This document shows, piece after piece, positions 16,738 through 25,457 of a DNA stretch of 35,226 nt (positions are counted from its first letter, which is position 1; every line of letters starts with the position of its first letter). The notes beneath the pieces were generated by a model. The model was not told the DNA's origin. It worked only from the letters and a program-made list of their open reading frames with translations, and made no database searches. A program made the translations under genes and the position numbers. The stretch is from Prevotella sp. (lineage in GTDB: Bacteria > Bacteroidota > Bacteroidia > Bacteroidales > Bacteroidaceae). The stretch is from positions 1 through 35,226 of the forward strand of contig JAFYYV010000044.1 of assembly GCA_017557405.1 (NCBI GenBank), written 5' to 3'.

Positions 16738-16775
16738 AAATTTCAGCCAAAATTTTTCGATTTCGGCTGAAATTT
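16738..16775. repeat. 11-base inverted repeat, possible operator or terminator
   Basis: AAATTTCAGCC (16738-16748) and GGCTGAAATTT (16765-16775) are perfect inverted arms; pairing extends inward after one A-C mismatch, leaving a small loop. It lies 48 bases after the recombinase stop and just upstream of the XRE promoter region. It lacks a T-run on the minus strand, so an operator for the XRE protein is at least as likely as a terminator. Confidence 0.65.
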
Positions 16776-16823
16776 CTTCGTTCCTTACCATGTCCATTTA
16801 TTCAAATAATGATTTCCAGATAG

Positions 16824-18269
16824 TTAAAACTGGTTGAACTTCTTCATGGCCTCTGCCTTGATGTCGTCAGCCACGTCGATGTACGGTTTCATTGACTTGT
16901 AATCACTGTGTCCCGTCCACTTCATGACAATTTGGGGAGATATTCCCATGCCGAGAGCATTGCAGATGAACGTCCTTCTTCCCGTATGGGTGCCTATCAA
17001 CTCATATTTTGGCTTTACAATGTCTATTCTCTCATTGCCTTTATAGAAAGTCTGTCTGACAGGTTCGTTGAAACCTGCCATCTTGAAAAGCTCATGAAGG
17101 TACTGGTTCATCTTCTGGTTGCAGACCACAGGCAGGGCCTTCGAATCAGGAAAGTCAAAAGGCTCGTATTTCTCCAAAATCTTTCTGCTGACATCATTCA
17201 ACTCTATGCGCAGGCTGTCACATGTCTTCTTTGTGGTAACCTCTATATAGTCTTTCTTGATATCATATTTTTTCAAGTTAGACACATCGGAATGGCGAAG
17301 TCCAGTGTAACAGCAAAACAAGAAGACATCCCTGACGCGATGGAGATAGAGTTTCGTCTTGGGAATTTCATAGTTCTCCAGTTTCGTAATCTCTTTCTTC
17401 GTGAGGAAGATGATTTTTTTCTGTGTCTTCTTGAATTTTGGCCGGAATGTCTCAAACTGATTGTTTTTATGGAAACCTTTCTGAAAACTCCAGCGCAGGA
17501 ACCACCGCAGGAATTCCAAGTGCTTTTCTATGGTGGAGTTCTTCATGTTCTTGACATCACGTAAGTACTCCAGATATGAGAGCATGCCGTCATCGTCAAA
17601 ATAGTCGAAATCGAAGTCGAATGACTTCAACCCCTGTTTTCTTTTGTATGCCCTGAGACCTTTCAGATGGTTGCGCATGGCTTGGAATTTTTCATGCGTG
17701 GATTCTGTCCAGTTGTTCTGTCTGCCACATATGTTTTCAAACTCAATGGCAACCTCCCAAAATTGTAAAGGTTTGTTAATTTTCGGCTTTTCGGTTTTCC
17801 CTTCATTTTTGTTAAAAAGGGTTTTGAGCGACACTTGTCCGCTTTTTGAGCGTGATTTGTCCGCAGGCTCAGGAGCGTTGATGATGACCTTTTTAGTGCT
17901 GCTTCTGGATTTTGTGAAAGACGTCTTTCCCGTCTTCACCCGCTCCAAAGTATCTTTGAACTGCTCCGGGGTAGGGACGAGGGACGCACTCTCGTATATT
18001 TCAACAACGTCATTCACATACTTAGCCAGTGTCATAATTCGGGCGTTAATCTCTTCAGCCGTCATGCCATCGCGATTAGGTCCGACGGCAACCTGTGCAG
18101 TTTCATTCCATCTCAGCGAGTCTATATGGCAGCCAGTTGACAATTCCAGTTTAAGGGATTTGTAGCTGATACGCATGGTAATTAACGCATTCGGAACGTT
18201 TGTCAAGGTTGTTGAGCTTGTCAGCTTTCTACTTTTCAATCTGAACTTTACTTTAAGATCTTTTCTCAT
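16824..18269 (-). CDS. tyrosine recombinase/integrase, full length
   Basis: From the ATG at 18269 the protein is 481 residues (MRKDLKVKFRLKSRKL...). It has an arm-binding N-terminal domain, a SAM-like core-binding domain (about 165-265), and a catalytic domain with R325 (TGLRHS), K347 (EVTTKK), H428 and R431 (HTGRR), H454 (TGHS) and nucleophile Y463 (KPYIDV). All six catalytic positions are present. A frame extends upstream to 18488, but that segment overlaps a hairpin repeat, has non-protein-like composition and no start signal, so the ATG at 18269 is preferred. This type integrates mobile elements in Bacteroidales. Its position between accessory DNA on the left and core-like genes on the right suggests an element edge at about 18.3-19.04 kb. 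Confidence 0.9.
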   Translation of the reverse strand: MRKDLKVKFRLKSRKLTSSTTLTNVPNALITMRISYKSLKLELSTGCHIDSLRWNETAQVAVGPNRDGMTAEEINARIMTLAKYVNDVVEIYESASLVPTPEQFKDTLERVKTGKTSFTKSRSSTKKVIINAPEPADKSRSKSGQVSLKTLFNKNEGKTEKPKINKPLQFWEVAIEFENICGRQNNWTESTHEKFQAMRNHLKGLRAYKRKQGLKSFDFDFDYFDDDGMLSYLEYLRDVKNMKNSTIEKHLEFLRWFLRWSFQKGFHKNNQFETFRPKFKKTQKKIIFLTKKEITKLENYEIPKTKLYLHRVRDVFLFCCYTGLRHSDVSNLKKYDIKKDYIEVTTKKTCDSLRIELNDVSRKILEKYEPFDFPDSKALPVVCNQKMNQYLHELFKMAGFNEPVRQTFYKGNERIDIVKPKYELIGTHTGRRTFICNALGMGISPQIVMKWTGHSDYKSMKPYIDVADDIKAEAMKKFNQF

Positions 18270-18379
18270 ACTTCTATGTAATATTTGATTATTATGATTA
18301 TCAGTTTTTTGGATAATAATTGTGAGTTTGCATGTTTGGGCATTGTTTACATATTTTAAGGAGAAGACGGCAAATGTAA

Positions 18380-18411
18380 GGCCAAAAACAGGTGATCTTT
18401 CCTGTTTTAGC
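18380..18411. repeat. hairpin repeat, copy 1
   Basis: GGCCAAAAACAGG (18380-18392), a short loop, then CCTGTTTTAGC (18401-18411) form a stem of 8-10 pairs. It is closely related to copy 2 at 18953-18980, about 570 bases away and in the same orientation. It falls in the doubtful upstream extension of the recombinase frame. Confidence 0.65.
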
Positions 18412-18952
18412 TCTGGATTAGTCTCGGGATCACTCGGGAAGCACCTGATTTGTGGTGCCCAATTAAAAGAATTTAGCACTTCCGGCATTCTTATATTGAG
18501 CGAATAGATTCCCCAAAGCTATTCTTCTCCTTAATTTCTCAATTAGTTGGAGGCCCTCGGATGTTCCCACATTCCTGTTCCCAACAGAGTTTTTCAATAA
18601 ATGCTCCCGAAATGTAAACAAACGTTCTTAGAACAAGTTCGTTTATAATCGTTAACATGGTTATTTCATTCATATTCAATAATTTATATTTCGATTAACT
18701 TTATTATCATATTGTTAATGGGATTCCCCATGTTCCCCAAATGGGTTCTCCACAACCGAGTTTCATCACACTTTACTTTGGCACCCTGGGCGAAACATTC
18801 AAAAATGTTCCCACGATTCTTCCCTAAAATGTTAACGAAACTGGTGCAAATTTACATAGATGTTTCACATCTTCCAAATGTTAATAAATGTGCAATGTAA
18901 AGAAATAGTCAGTTTTTGGTTAATTAATTTAACAATAAAACGGACAAAAACA

Positions 18953-18980
18953 GGCCAAAACAGAACTATCTGTTTTAGCC
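18953..18980. repeat. hairpin repeat, copy 2
   Basis: GGCCAAAACAG (18953-18963), loop AACTAT, CTGTTTTAGCC (18970-18980): ten of eleven positions pair. Shares GGCCAAAA-ACAG and CTGTTTTAGC with copy 1. Lies about 60 bases before the alpha-galactosidase terminator and may mark the edge of the integrated element. Confidence 0.65.
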
Positions 18981-19041
18981 TTGCCGATGATTTCTAATAG
19001 TTACAGGTATCAGAATGCTTGCTGTTCTCTCCGCAGATAAA

Positions 19042-19076
19042 CAAAGCCCGCTGAATTTCGGCGGGCTTTGTTTTTT
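19042..19076. terminator. strong hairpin terminator, usable in both directions
   Basis: CAAAGCCCGC (19042-19051) and GCGGGCTTTG (19061-19070) are perfectly complementary with a 9-base loop, followed by six T on the plus strand. On the minus strand it lies 20 bases after the stop of the alpha-galactosidase gene and is followed by TTTAT, so it most likely ends that transcript. No plus-strand gene precedes it. Confidence 0.85.
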
Positions 19077-19090
19077 ATTGTGATAATTCT

Positions 19091-20689
19091 TTATATGGCA
19101 CCAATAAATCTGTTGGAAAGTGTCATGTCGTCAATGTCGGGCATCCAACCTCGGGCGTTGGCCAAACGAACCACGTTGTCGCCTTTCTTTAAAAACACGT
19201 CTACTTCAACGGTTTGTCGTTCATTCCAATCGCGAGCGGGAACCTTCAAAGTCTTGACAAACTGTCCGTTGACATAGACGTCCATCTCGCGCTCTTCGCC
19301 TGAGAAGCAATGAATGGTCATGGTTCGACGTCCAGGCTTCTTCACGTTCACATGTTGCCATTGCAGGTCGTTGTCGGCACTCATTCCCAGATAGCCGGCC
19401 ACATAGCCGCCCGATGCACCTTCTTTCATGCTATAATTGGCAGTTTGTGCTTGCACGTGGTTGCGCAATTCTTGATATTTGCTCAACCATGCGGTCTCAG
19501 CCTCATAACGGGTTCGGTCCACGCGCTTTTGACCCTTAACACGATAGATTTTCGTGCCGTGGGCAGGCACGCGCACAGGAATAGGATTCTGGTCGTATAG
19601 GTAGGGCGCATGTGTAAAACAGTCGTAGTATTGCACTGCACCACCCAGGTCGATGGTCTTGGGGGAGATGCGAACGGTTTGCTCTTCATCGCTGGGGTTA
19701 TAGACGGCGATGGCACGCTCCTTGCCACCCAACTTCTTGATGTCTTTTACCAAAATATAGCACTCGCCCTGTTTGTCGGCAATGTAGGCCTGCAGATGTA
19801 GTGGGTCTTGGTTCAGGGCGATAAGGTCGCTATTGCACATCAGCTCGAGGGCCTCGGGTTTGATATTCGCCATGTCGCAGCCAATAAGCAGAGGCGATGA
19901 CATAATACACCACATACCGAAGTGCGTCTCATCCTCGATCTTACTCATCGAACGGCCTACCTCCAACATGTCCATATCGTTGTAGTGACCATCGTGGCAA
20001 TAAGCCGATAGGTAGAGATTCTCGGCCAAAATGCCCTTTACTGAGCGCCAAGCGTCATAGATGTCGCCCGTCGTGCGCCACGAGTCAGCCATCTCGGCTC
20101 CCCAAGTGCCAGGAAAAGCCCATCGGCACATGTTGAACACCACATCCTTTTTGCCGCAATTCTTGATGGCATTCGATATCTTCGTGTATTGCTCGCGCTC
20201 GTCAAGCCGCATGTGGTTGCCACCGCAATAGTCCACTTTGATGAAGTCGAAATCCCAATCGATGAAATAGAGTTTGCAATCTTGGTCTTCATGGCCAGCC
20301 AAGCCCACGCCGAGACCCCACGCGTGTCTGCCCTGCGAACCACAGGTGTTGTCGCCCGCATCACTATAGATTCCAGCCTTCAGGCCTAGCGAGTGGATAT
20401 AATCCACCAAAGCTCGCATGCCGTTGGGGAATAGTTTTTTATTCAGACGCAGATGGCCATCTTCTCCACGGCCATCCCAATAACCGTCGTCGATATTCAC
20501 ATACTTGAAGCCAGCCTTTTGCAATCCACTACGGTGCATGGCGTCGGCTTGCTGTTTGATTAAGTCCTCGTTGATGTTCAGGGCGAACGTGTTCCACGAA
20601 CTCCATCCCATTGTCGGAGTGCGTTGTGCCATCGATGTTGAGGCAATGGTCAATAAAAAGACGATGAGCAGTTTTGTTTTTTGTGTCAT
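19091..20689 (-). CDS. secreted GH27 alpha-galactosidase with a C-terminal carbohydrate-binding-like domain
   Basis: From the ATG at 20689 the protein is 532 residues: a signal peptide (MTQKTKLLIVFLLTIASTSMAQ), then a GH27 (beta/alpha)8 domain starting TPTMGWSSWNTF. The catalytic nucleophile is D153 (FIKVDYCGG) and the acid/base is D209 (SWRTTGD). Other family marks are 'YVNIDDGYW', 'GIYSDAG' and 'CHDGHYNDMDMLEVG'. A small beta domain follows ('RAIAVYNPSDEEQTVRIS'), then residues about 390-532 resemble a CBM35-type module ('YEAETAWLS', 'GGYVAGYLG', 'ANARGWMPDIDDM'). It removes terminal alpha-1,6-galactose (raffinose family, galactomannan) in the periplasm. The GTG at 20731 is upstream of the transcript start region near the promoter at 20739-20768, so the ATG at 20689, which starts a signal peptide, is preferred. 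Confidence 0.93.
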   Translation of the reverse strand: MTQKTKLLIVFLLTIASTSMAQRTPTMGWSSWNTFALNINEDLIKQQADAMHRSGLQKAGFKYVNIDDGYWDGRGEDGHLRLNKKLFPNGMRALVDYIHSLGLKAGIYSDAGDNTCGSQGRHAWGLGVGLAGHEDQDCKLYFIDWDFDFIKVDYCGGNHMRLDEREQYTKISNAIKNCGKKDVVFNMCRWAFPGTWGAEMADSWRTTGDIYDAWRSVKGILAENLYLSAYCHDGHYNDMDMLEVGRSMSKIEDETHFGMWCIMSSPLLIGCDMANIKPEALELMCNSDLIALNQDPLHLQAYIADKQGECYILVKDIKKLGGKERAIAVYNPSDEEQTVRISPKTIDLGGAVQYYDCFTHAPYLYDQNPIPVRVPAHGTKIYRVKGQKRVDRTRYEAETAWLSKYQELRNHVQAQTANYSMKEGASGGYVAGYLGMSADNDLQWQHVNVKKPGRRTMTIHCFSGEEREMDVYVNGQFVKTLKVPARDWNERQTVEVDVFLKKGDNVVRLANARGWMPDIDDMTLSNRFIGAI

Positions 20690-20738
20690 AAGGATAAAAT
20701 GAATTGGTTTTTGTAGACGTTTTTGAATCACGATGATG

Positions 20739-20768
20739 CAAAGATACTACATTTTTTGTAAATTCCAA
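20739..20768 (-). promoter_or_regulatory. Bacteroidetes promoter of the alpha-galactosidase gene
   Basis: Minus strand: TTG (20768-20766), 19 bases, TATCTTTG (20746-20739). The leader to the ATG at 20689 is about 43 bases. Confidence 0.75.
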
Positions 20769-20831
20769 CGTTCATAGGGGTGTTTGAATGTTAAATAATA
20801 ATTATTTGCCGAACAATTCAAGGATAATTAT

Positions 20832-20839
20832 TATTTTTG
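20832..20839 (+). promoter_or_regulatory. -7 box of the ECF S-component gene
   Basis: TATTTTTG matches TAnnTTTG and lies 24 bases before the ATG at 20864. TTTG at 20805-20808 is 23 bases upstream, longer than usual, so only the -7 element is well supported. The promoter is divergent from that of the alpha-galactosidase gene. Confidence 0.5.
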
Positions 20840-20863
20840 CATTCACTCTAAACATTAAACAAT

Positions 20864-21364
20864 ATGGAAACAAACGCAAGACTTTACACTTTGAACTACG
20901 ATGAAGTGAAGACCTATCTTTGGGCGACAGTATTTGTGGCCTGCAACATCGTGTTGCCTCAGTTGTTCCACCTCATCCCCCAGGGCGGCATCATGTTCGC
21001 TCCGTTATCGTTGGTCATACTCGCTGGCGCCTATAAATTCGGTTGGAAAGTCGGGTTGTTGGCAGCAGTGGCCTCACCGTTGGTAAACCATCTGCTGACG
21101 GGACTTCCCGCATGGGGAGTACTTCAGGTGATGACACTTAAATTGGTCATCTTGGCACTAGTTGCCGGGTTGGCAGCTCAATATTTCAAGAAGGTGACGT
21201 TGCCGCTGATTATCGGTGTGGTGCTCGCAGCCGAGGTCCTTGGTGGACTTGGCGAGTTGGCACTCACAGGAGGAATTGCCGCCACAATCCAAGACTTCAC
21301 CATCGGTTGGCCTGGCCTTCTGTTGCAAGTCATCGGCACTTATCTCATTTGCAAATACTTGTAA
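20864..21364 (+). CDS. ECF-transporter S-component-like membrane protein
   Basis: This 166-residue protein has about five to six hydrophobic helices after a short cytoplasmic N-terminus ('LWATVFVACNIVLPQLFHLI', 'MFAPLSLVILAGAYKFGWKVGLLAAVASPLVNHLLTG' in pieces, 'LPLIIGVVLAAEVLGGL', 'LLLQVIGTYLICKYL'). The length and the 'G...AP..L..LAG...G...G...A...P.....LTG.P' pattern fit substrate-binding S components of energy-coupling-factor transporters. Those work with a shared EcfA/EcfT module encoded elsewhere. The substrate cannot be told. DsbD starts 40 bases downstream and may be co-transcribed. Confidence 0.75.
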   Translation: METNARLYTLNYDEVKTYLWATVFVACNIVLPQLFHLIPQGGIMFAPLSLVILAGAYKFGWKVGLLAAVASPLVNHLLTGLPAWGVLQVMTLKLVILALVAGLAAQYFKKVTLPLIIGVVLAAEVLGGLGELALTGGIAATIQDFTIGWPGLLLQVIGTYLICKYL

Positions 21365-21404
21365 GGAGATGCTTTGGGTGTGTGCTGCCCAGAACAATTG
21401 ATTT

Positions 21405-23507
21405 ATGAAAAGAACTATAATGATGGCGATGATGCTGCTGTCTATGCTGATGGCATGGGCGCAGATGATGGATCCTGTGCATTTCTCGTCGGAGTTGAAA
21501 ACTGGCAAGAATGGCGAGGGAGAAATTGTTTTCACCGCAAAGATTGACCCGGGGTGGCATGTCTATTCCACCGACTTGGGTACTGATGGTCCTATTTCCG
21601 CCACGTTCAACGTGTCGAAGATGGAAGGTGTTGAATTGGTGGGGAAACTGAAACCTGTGGGCAACGTTGTCAAGAAGTTCGACCCGTTGTTCAACATGGA
21701 TGTGAGGTATTTCGAGAACTCCGCCCAGTTTGTGCAGAAAGTGCGCTTCACAAAGCCCGACTATTCAATCGATTGCTATCTGGAATATGGCGCTTGTAAC
21801 GATGCGGCTTGCCTGCCGCCTTCGTCAGTCGAGTTGAAGAAGAGCGGCAAGAGTCCAGTGGTGGCGAACGAGCCGAATGACAAAGCCAACGATAAGGAAA
21901 AGGAACCGGAAGACAAAGGGAAACCCGAAGAGACAAAGACCGACAACGATGCATCAGCATCTTTGTCGGTTGATTCTGTGAATCAGCAGTTGTTGGCTGA
22001 TGGGAATGTCGATTCGCTGGCTACTTCGTTGTTGGGAAATCCTTCAGAATCGAATCTTTGGGCATCTTCAGTTGAGGAGCTTCGTGCATTGGGTGGTGGC
22101 ACAGACAATATTGCCAATCACAATCTACTCTACATCCTCCTCATGGGTTTTGTTGGTGGACTACTGGCGGTGCTCATGCCTTGCATCTGGCCCATCATAC
22201 CGATGACAGTGAGCTTCTTTCTGAAACGGGCGAAGACCGACAAGAAACGAGGCATACGCGATGCCATCACCTACGGATTGAGCATCATCGTCATCTATTT
22301 AGTACTGGGCTTGCTGGTCACAGCCCTCTTTGGCAGCGACGCGTTGAACGCGATGTCGACCAATGCGGTATTCAACATCTTCCTGTTCCTCCTCTTAGTG
22401 GTGTTTGCCTTGTCGTTCTTCGGTTGGTTTGAAATCAAACTGCCCGACCGTTGGGCGAATGCTGTCGATTCGAAGGCTTCGCAGACGAGTGGCCTGTTGA
22501 GCATCTTCCTCATGGCTTTCACGTTGGTGCTCGTTTCCTTCTCGTGCACTGCTCCGATTGTTGGATTGCTACTCGTGGAAACCGCTACTAGTGGCAACTG
22601 GCTGGCTCCAGCATTGGGCATGTTCGGCTTCGCATTGGCTTTGGCTCTGCCTTTCACACTCTTCGCGTTGTTCCCCTCTTGGTTGAAACAAGCACCCAAG
22701 TCGGGCTCTTGGATGAACATCTTGAAGGTCGTGCTGGGCTTCATTGAGTTGGCGTTCGCATTGAAATTCTTCTCCGTCGCCGACTTGGCTTATGGTTGGC
22801 ATCTCTTGGATCGCGAGGTGTTCCTGTCCTTGTGGATTGTCATCTTCTTCCTGTTGGGCGCTTATCTCGTGGGATGGTTGAAATTCCAAAGCGACGAAAT
22901 AGGAGGCGACATTCGAAAGCCTATGCCTGTGGTTTGCATCATGGGCGGATTGGTGTCTTTCGCCTTCGCTTTGTATATGGTTCCAGGCCTCTGGGGTGCT
23001 CCTTGCAAGGCTGTCAGCGCATTTGCGCCACCCATGAACACGCAAGACTTCAATTTGAACACGAACACCGTTGAGGCCAAATACACCAACTACGAAGAGG
23101 GAATGGCTGCTGCAGCCGCACAAGGCAAACCAGTATTGATTGACTTCACGGGCTTTGGTTGCGTGAACTGCCGCAAGATGGAGGCTGCCGTATGGACCGA
23201 TCCACGAGTGGCCGACCGTTTGCAGAAAGACTATGTGCTCATCTCGCTTTTCGTCGATGACAAGACCCCGCTTTCCGAACCCATTGAGGTGACAACAACA
23301 AGTGGTGAGAAACGCCTTTTGCGTACCGTGGGAGCCAAGTGGAGTTGGTTGCAAAGCCAGAAATTCGGCTCTAATGCCCAACCCTTCTACGTGGTGGTTG
23401 ATGGCGCTACAGGCCATCCGTTGGTGGGCAGTCGTGGCTTCAGTGAGGACATTGGCGCCTACCTCGGTTTCCTCCAGAACGGACTCGAGCAATATAAAAA
23501 GAGGTAA
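21405..23507 (+). CDS. dsbD: DsbD-type thiol:disulfide interchange protein
   Basis: This 700-residue protein has a signal peptide; an N-terminal DsbD-alpha-like periplasmic domain (about 20-135, 'VHFSSELKTG', 'GWHVYSTDLG', 'CNDAACLPP' with two cysteines); an acidic/Lys linker (about 155-220); a membrane domain of eight helices with the redox cysteines C260 (MPCIWP) and C381 (SCTAP); and a C-terminal thioredoxin domain with C586-V-N-C589 (FGCVNCRKM). It carries electrons from cytoplasmic thioredoxin to the periplasm. All six expected active-site cysteines appear to be there. It lies 79 bases before the exbB-like operon; the spacer between has no promoter that I can recognise. Confidence 0.93.
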   Translation: MKRTIMMAMMLLSMLMAWAQMMDPVHFSSELKTGKNGEGEIVFTAKIDPGWHVYSTDLGTDGPISATFNVSKMEGVELVGKLKPVGNVVKKFDPLFNMDVRYFENSAQFVQKVRFTKPDYSIDCYLEYGACNDAACLPPSSVELKKSGKSPVVANEPNDKANDKEKEPEDKGKPEETKTDNDASASLSVDSVNQQLLADGNVDSLATSLLGNPSESNLWASSVEELRALGGGTDNIANHNLLYILLMGFVGGLLAVLMPCIWPIIPMTVSFFLKRAKTDKKRGIRDAITYGLSIIVIYLVLGLLVTALFGSDALNAMSTNAVFNIFLFLLLVVFALSFFGWFEIKLPDRWANAVDSKASQTSGLLSIFLMAFTLVLVSFSCTAPIVGLLLVETATSGNWLAPALGMFGFALALALPFTLFALFPSWLKQAPKSGSWMNILKVVLGFIELAFALKFFSVADLAYGWHLLDREVFLSLWIVIFFLLGAYLVGWLKFQSDEIGGDIRKPMPVVCIMGGLVSFAFALYMVPGLWGAPCKAVSAFAPPMNTQDFNLNTNTVEAKYTNYEEGMAAAAAQGKPVLIDFTGFGCVNCRKMEAAVWTDPRVADRLQKDYVLISLFVDDKTPLSEPIEVTTTSGEKRLLRTVGAKWSWLQSQKFGSNAQPFYVVVDGATGHPLVGSRGFSEDIGAYLGFLQNGLEQYKKR

Positions 23508-23586
23508 GAAGTGAGAGGTAAAAGGTAAGAAATAAATAGGAAAAGAACATACAAACAAATAAACATAGAATAAAAGGATAGAAAAG

Positions 23587-24429
23587 ATGAAACACAAGTT
23601 GGCAAAAATATGTTTCCCGATGCTCTTCGCTTTGGCCATTTGTTGGCCTTCGGTTGTCCAGGCGCAAGAGAAAGACACGGCCACAGTGGAACAGATGGCA
23701 ACTGACACCACCGAATTGGCATTGGGCGACAGCCTCGCCTTGGCCATTGATTCGGCAGTGGTGGACGATGAAGAAGAGACTACCGGTTTCCACCAAGCCA
23801 TCAAGAAGAAGTTCATCGAGGGCAACGCTGGCTTCATGTCGTTGGTGGCATTGGCTTTGGTGTTAGGATTGGCATTCTGCATCGAGCGCATCGTCTATTT
23901 GAGTCTTTCCGAGATCGACGCCAAGCGTTTCATGAGCGACTTGGAAACGAAAGTTGCCGATGGTGATATTGAAGGCGCAAAACAGCAATGTCTCGAGACA
24001 CGTGGTCCTGTGGCTTCCCTTTGCTATCAAGGGCTGTTACATGTCGACGACGACGTGAAGGACGTGGAGCGTAGGATGTCGAGCTACGGCACTGTGCAGG
24101 CTGCCAACTTGGAGAAAGGCTGTTCGTGGATTACGTTGATGATCGCGATGGCGCCCTCATTGGGATTCCTAGGCACTGTGATAGGTATGGTGATGGCGTT
24201 CGACAGAATCCAACAAGTGGGCGACATCAGTCCCACCACCGTGGCTGCCGGTATGAAAGTCGCCTTGATTACCACCATCTTCGGTATCATCGTCGCGTTG
24301 ATACTGCAGTTGTTCTACAATTACATCCTTTCAAAAATAGAACATCTGGTCTCCCAGATGGAAGAGTCGTCCATCACGTTGCTTGACGTGGTGGCCAAAT
24401 ACAAGGACGGAAAGCGCAATCAGGAATGA
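23587..24429 (+). CDS. exbB: MotA/TolQ/ExbB proton channel family protein
   Basis: This 280-residue protein has a signal peptide-like N-terminus, an acidic periplasmic region (about 25-75), then the ExbB core: a helix at about 80-105 ('GFMSLVALALVLGLAFCIERI'), a long cytoplasmic loop ('IEGAKQQCLETRGPVASLCYQGLL'), and two helices with the family motif 'APSLGFLGTVIGMVMAFDRI' (about 190-210) and 'KVALITTIFGIIVALILQLFYNYI'. With ExbD it forms a proton-driven motor energising TonB-dependent outer-membrane uptake, or a Tol-like system. It is the first gene of a four-gene operon; the next gene overlaps by four bases (ATGA). Confidence 0.9.
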   Translation: MKHKLAKICFPMLFALAICWPSVVQAQEKDTATVEQMATDTTELALGDSLALAIDSAVVDDEEETTGFHQAIKKKFIEGNAGFMSLVALALVLGLAFCIERIVYLSLSEIDAKRFMSDLETKVADGDIEGAKQQCLETRGPVASLCYQGLLHVDDDVKDVERRMSSYGTVQAANLEKGCSWITLMIAMAPSLGFLGTVIGMVMAFDRIQQVGDISPTTVAAGMKVALITTIFGIIVALILQLFYNYILSKIEHLVSQMEESSITLLDVVAKYKDGKRNQE

Positions 24430-24935
24430 GTATGAAGACCGAGAAAATATCGCGTTTGGTGCTCTATGGGCTTGTTGCCGTGGCGCTTGTGGTGTTTGGG
24501 TTGTTTTTCGTGGTAGGATTCGACCGTCCCTACACTGACAACCCCAACTACAATGCCCCCGTGCTCACCGACCTAGTACTCATCTTGATGCTCCTGCTGG
24601 TGCTTGGCACGTTGGGCGTCACGGCTTGGGCGGTGATGACGGCTTTGAAGAAACGGGGCAAAGGGAACGCGATGGACAACAACATTCCAGCGCGCCGCAT
24701 CTCCCTTTCCGTCATCTTTGGCGTGTTGCTCCTTCTGGTGTTGGCGTTCGTGTTGGGCTCGTCCTCCACGATGCTCGTTAACGGGAAGGCCTACGAGGAC
24801 ACCTTCTGGTTGAAGACCGCCGACATGTTCATCATCTCCAGCCTCGTGTTGCTGGTTGCGGCTGTGGTGGCTGTGATATTCGGAGCTACCCGCTATTATC
24901 GTAAGAAGAACAAGAAGGAGGAGGCCCGCCCATGA
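24426..24935 (+). CDS. small membrane protein in the ExbB/ExbD operon
   Basis: This 169-residue protein has four predicted membrane helices ('LVLYGLVAVALVVFGLFFVV', 'VLTDLVLILMLLLVLGTLGV', 'RRISLSVIFGVLLLLVLAFVLG', 'ADMFIISSLVLLVAAVVAVI') and a lysine-rich C-terminus. No enzymatic motif. Its start overlaps the exbB stop, and its stop overlaps the exbD start (ATGA in both cases), so translation is coupled. Such a protein between ExbB and ExbD is common in Bacteroidales operons; role unknown, perhaps assembly or regulation of the motor. Confidence 0.8.
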   Translation: MSMKTEKISRLVLYGLVAVALVVFGLFFVVGFDRPYTDNPNYNAPVLTDLVLILMLLLVLGTLGVTAWAVMTALKKRGKGNAMDNNIPARRISLSVIFGVLLLLVLAFVLGSSSTMLVNGKAYEDTFWLKTADMFIISSLVLLVAAVVAVIFGATRYYRKKNKKEEARP

Positions 24936-25456
24936 TTAAACGTCGCAAACGCATTGTTCCAGCACTCAACACGACCTCTACGGCCGACATCTCGTTCATG
25001 CTGCTGATATTCTTTTTGGTGGCTTCGTCGATGGATGTAGATAAGGGTCTGTTGCGCCAGCTTCCGCCTCCCGACACACACGAGGAGCCCTTGGAGGTCG
25101 ATGTCAGCAAAGACAAGTTGATGGAGTTGAAGATAACCGCCGACAACCAACTGTTGCTCGATGGGCAACCCATTGAGACAGAAGGTCTGCGCACGCGAGT
25201 ATCCTCGTTTGTCACACGTGTGGGCAATCAACATCTCATTTCCATCGACGCTGACCCCAACTCCAGCTACGAGACCTATTTCAACATGCAGAACGAAATA
25301 GTCATAGCCTATGCGATGGTGCGCAACGAGTTGGCAAAACGCAAATTCGGACAGCCACTGTCGAGGTTGACCAACGAGCAGCGCGATGAACTGAAGGCGT
25401 TGGTGCCCCAGCGCATTGCCGAGTATTACCATTCACCCCTAAATAAAGAGCCATAG
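24932..25456 (+). CDS. exbD: ExbD/TolR family protein, first copy
   Basis: This 174-residue protein starts with a basic cytoplasmic stub (MIKRRKRIVPALN), followed by a single helix ('TSTADISFMLLIFFLVASSM', about 14-33) in which the membrane aspartate of 'TADISFM' is the conserved proton-relay residue. The periplasmic part ends 'EYYHSPLNKEP'. Partner of ExbB in the proton-driven motor. It overlaps the preceding gene by four bases and is one base from the next ExbD. Confidence 0.88.
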   Translation: MIKRRKRIVPALNTTSTADISFMLLIFFLVASSMDVDKGLLRQLPPPDTHEEPLEVDVSKDKLMELKITADNQLLLDGQPIETEGLRTRVSSFVTRVGNQHLISIDADPNSSYETYFNMQNEIVIAYAMVRNELAKRKFGQPLSRLTNEQRDELKALVPQRIAEYYHSPLNKEP

Positions 25457-25457
25457 A

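Larger units (their letters stand above)
18270..19041. other. repeat-rich non-coding leader of the recombinase (possible attachment region)
   Basis: No supported gene is present. The motif TGTTCCC occurs at 18562-18568, 18576-18582, 18731-18737 and 18806-18812, three of these followed by A. GTTAAC or TGTTAA motifs recur at about 18651, 18714, 18829 and 18880, and GTTCTTAGAAC (about 18624) is palindromic. Two related hairpins lie near the ends. Repeats of this kind in front of an integrase gene often are arm-binding sites; this is inference. Minus-strand promoter for the recombinase not identified. Confidence 0.5.

Noticed and set aside
18270-18488. N-terminal extension of the recombinase frame
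   Set aside because: Contains a hairpin repeat and unconvincing protein sequence; the ATG at 18269 starts a normal-length integrase.
19000-19076. tRNA or tmRNA 3' end as integration target
   Set aside because: No acceptor stem, T-loop or CCA end could be found; the hairpin is a terminator only.
22569-23891. 440-residue open frame on the minus strand
   Set aside because: It is antisense to the dsbD and exbB genes, whose domains are clear; composition (many His, Gln, Ala) is that of a shadow frame.
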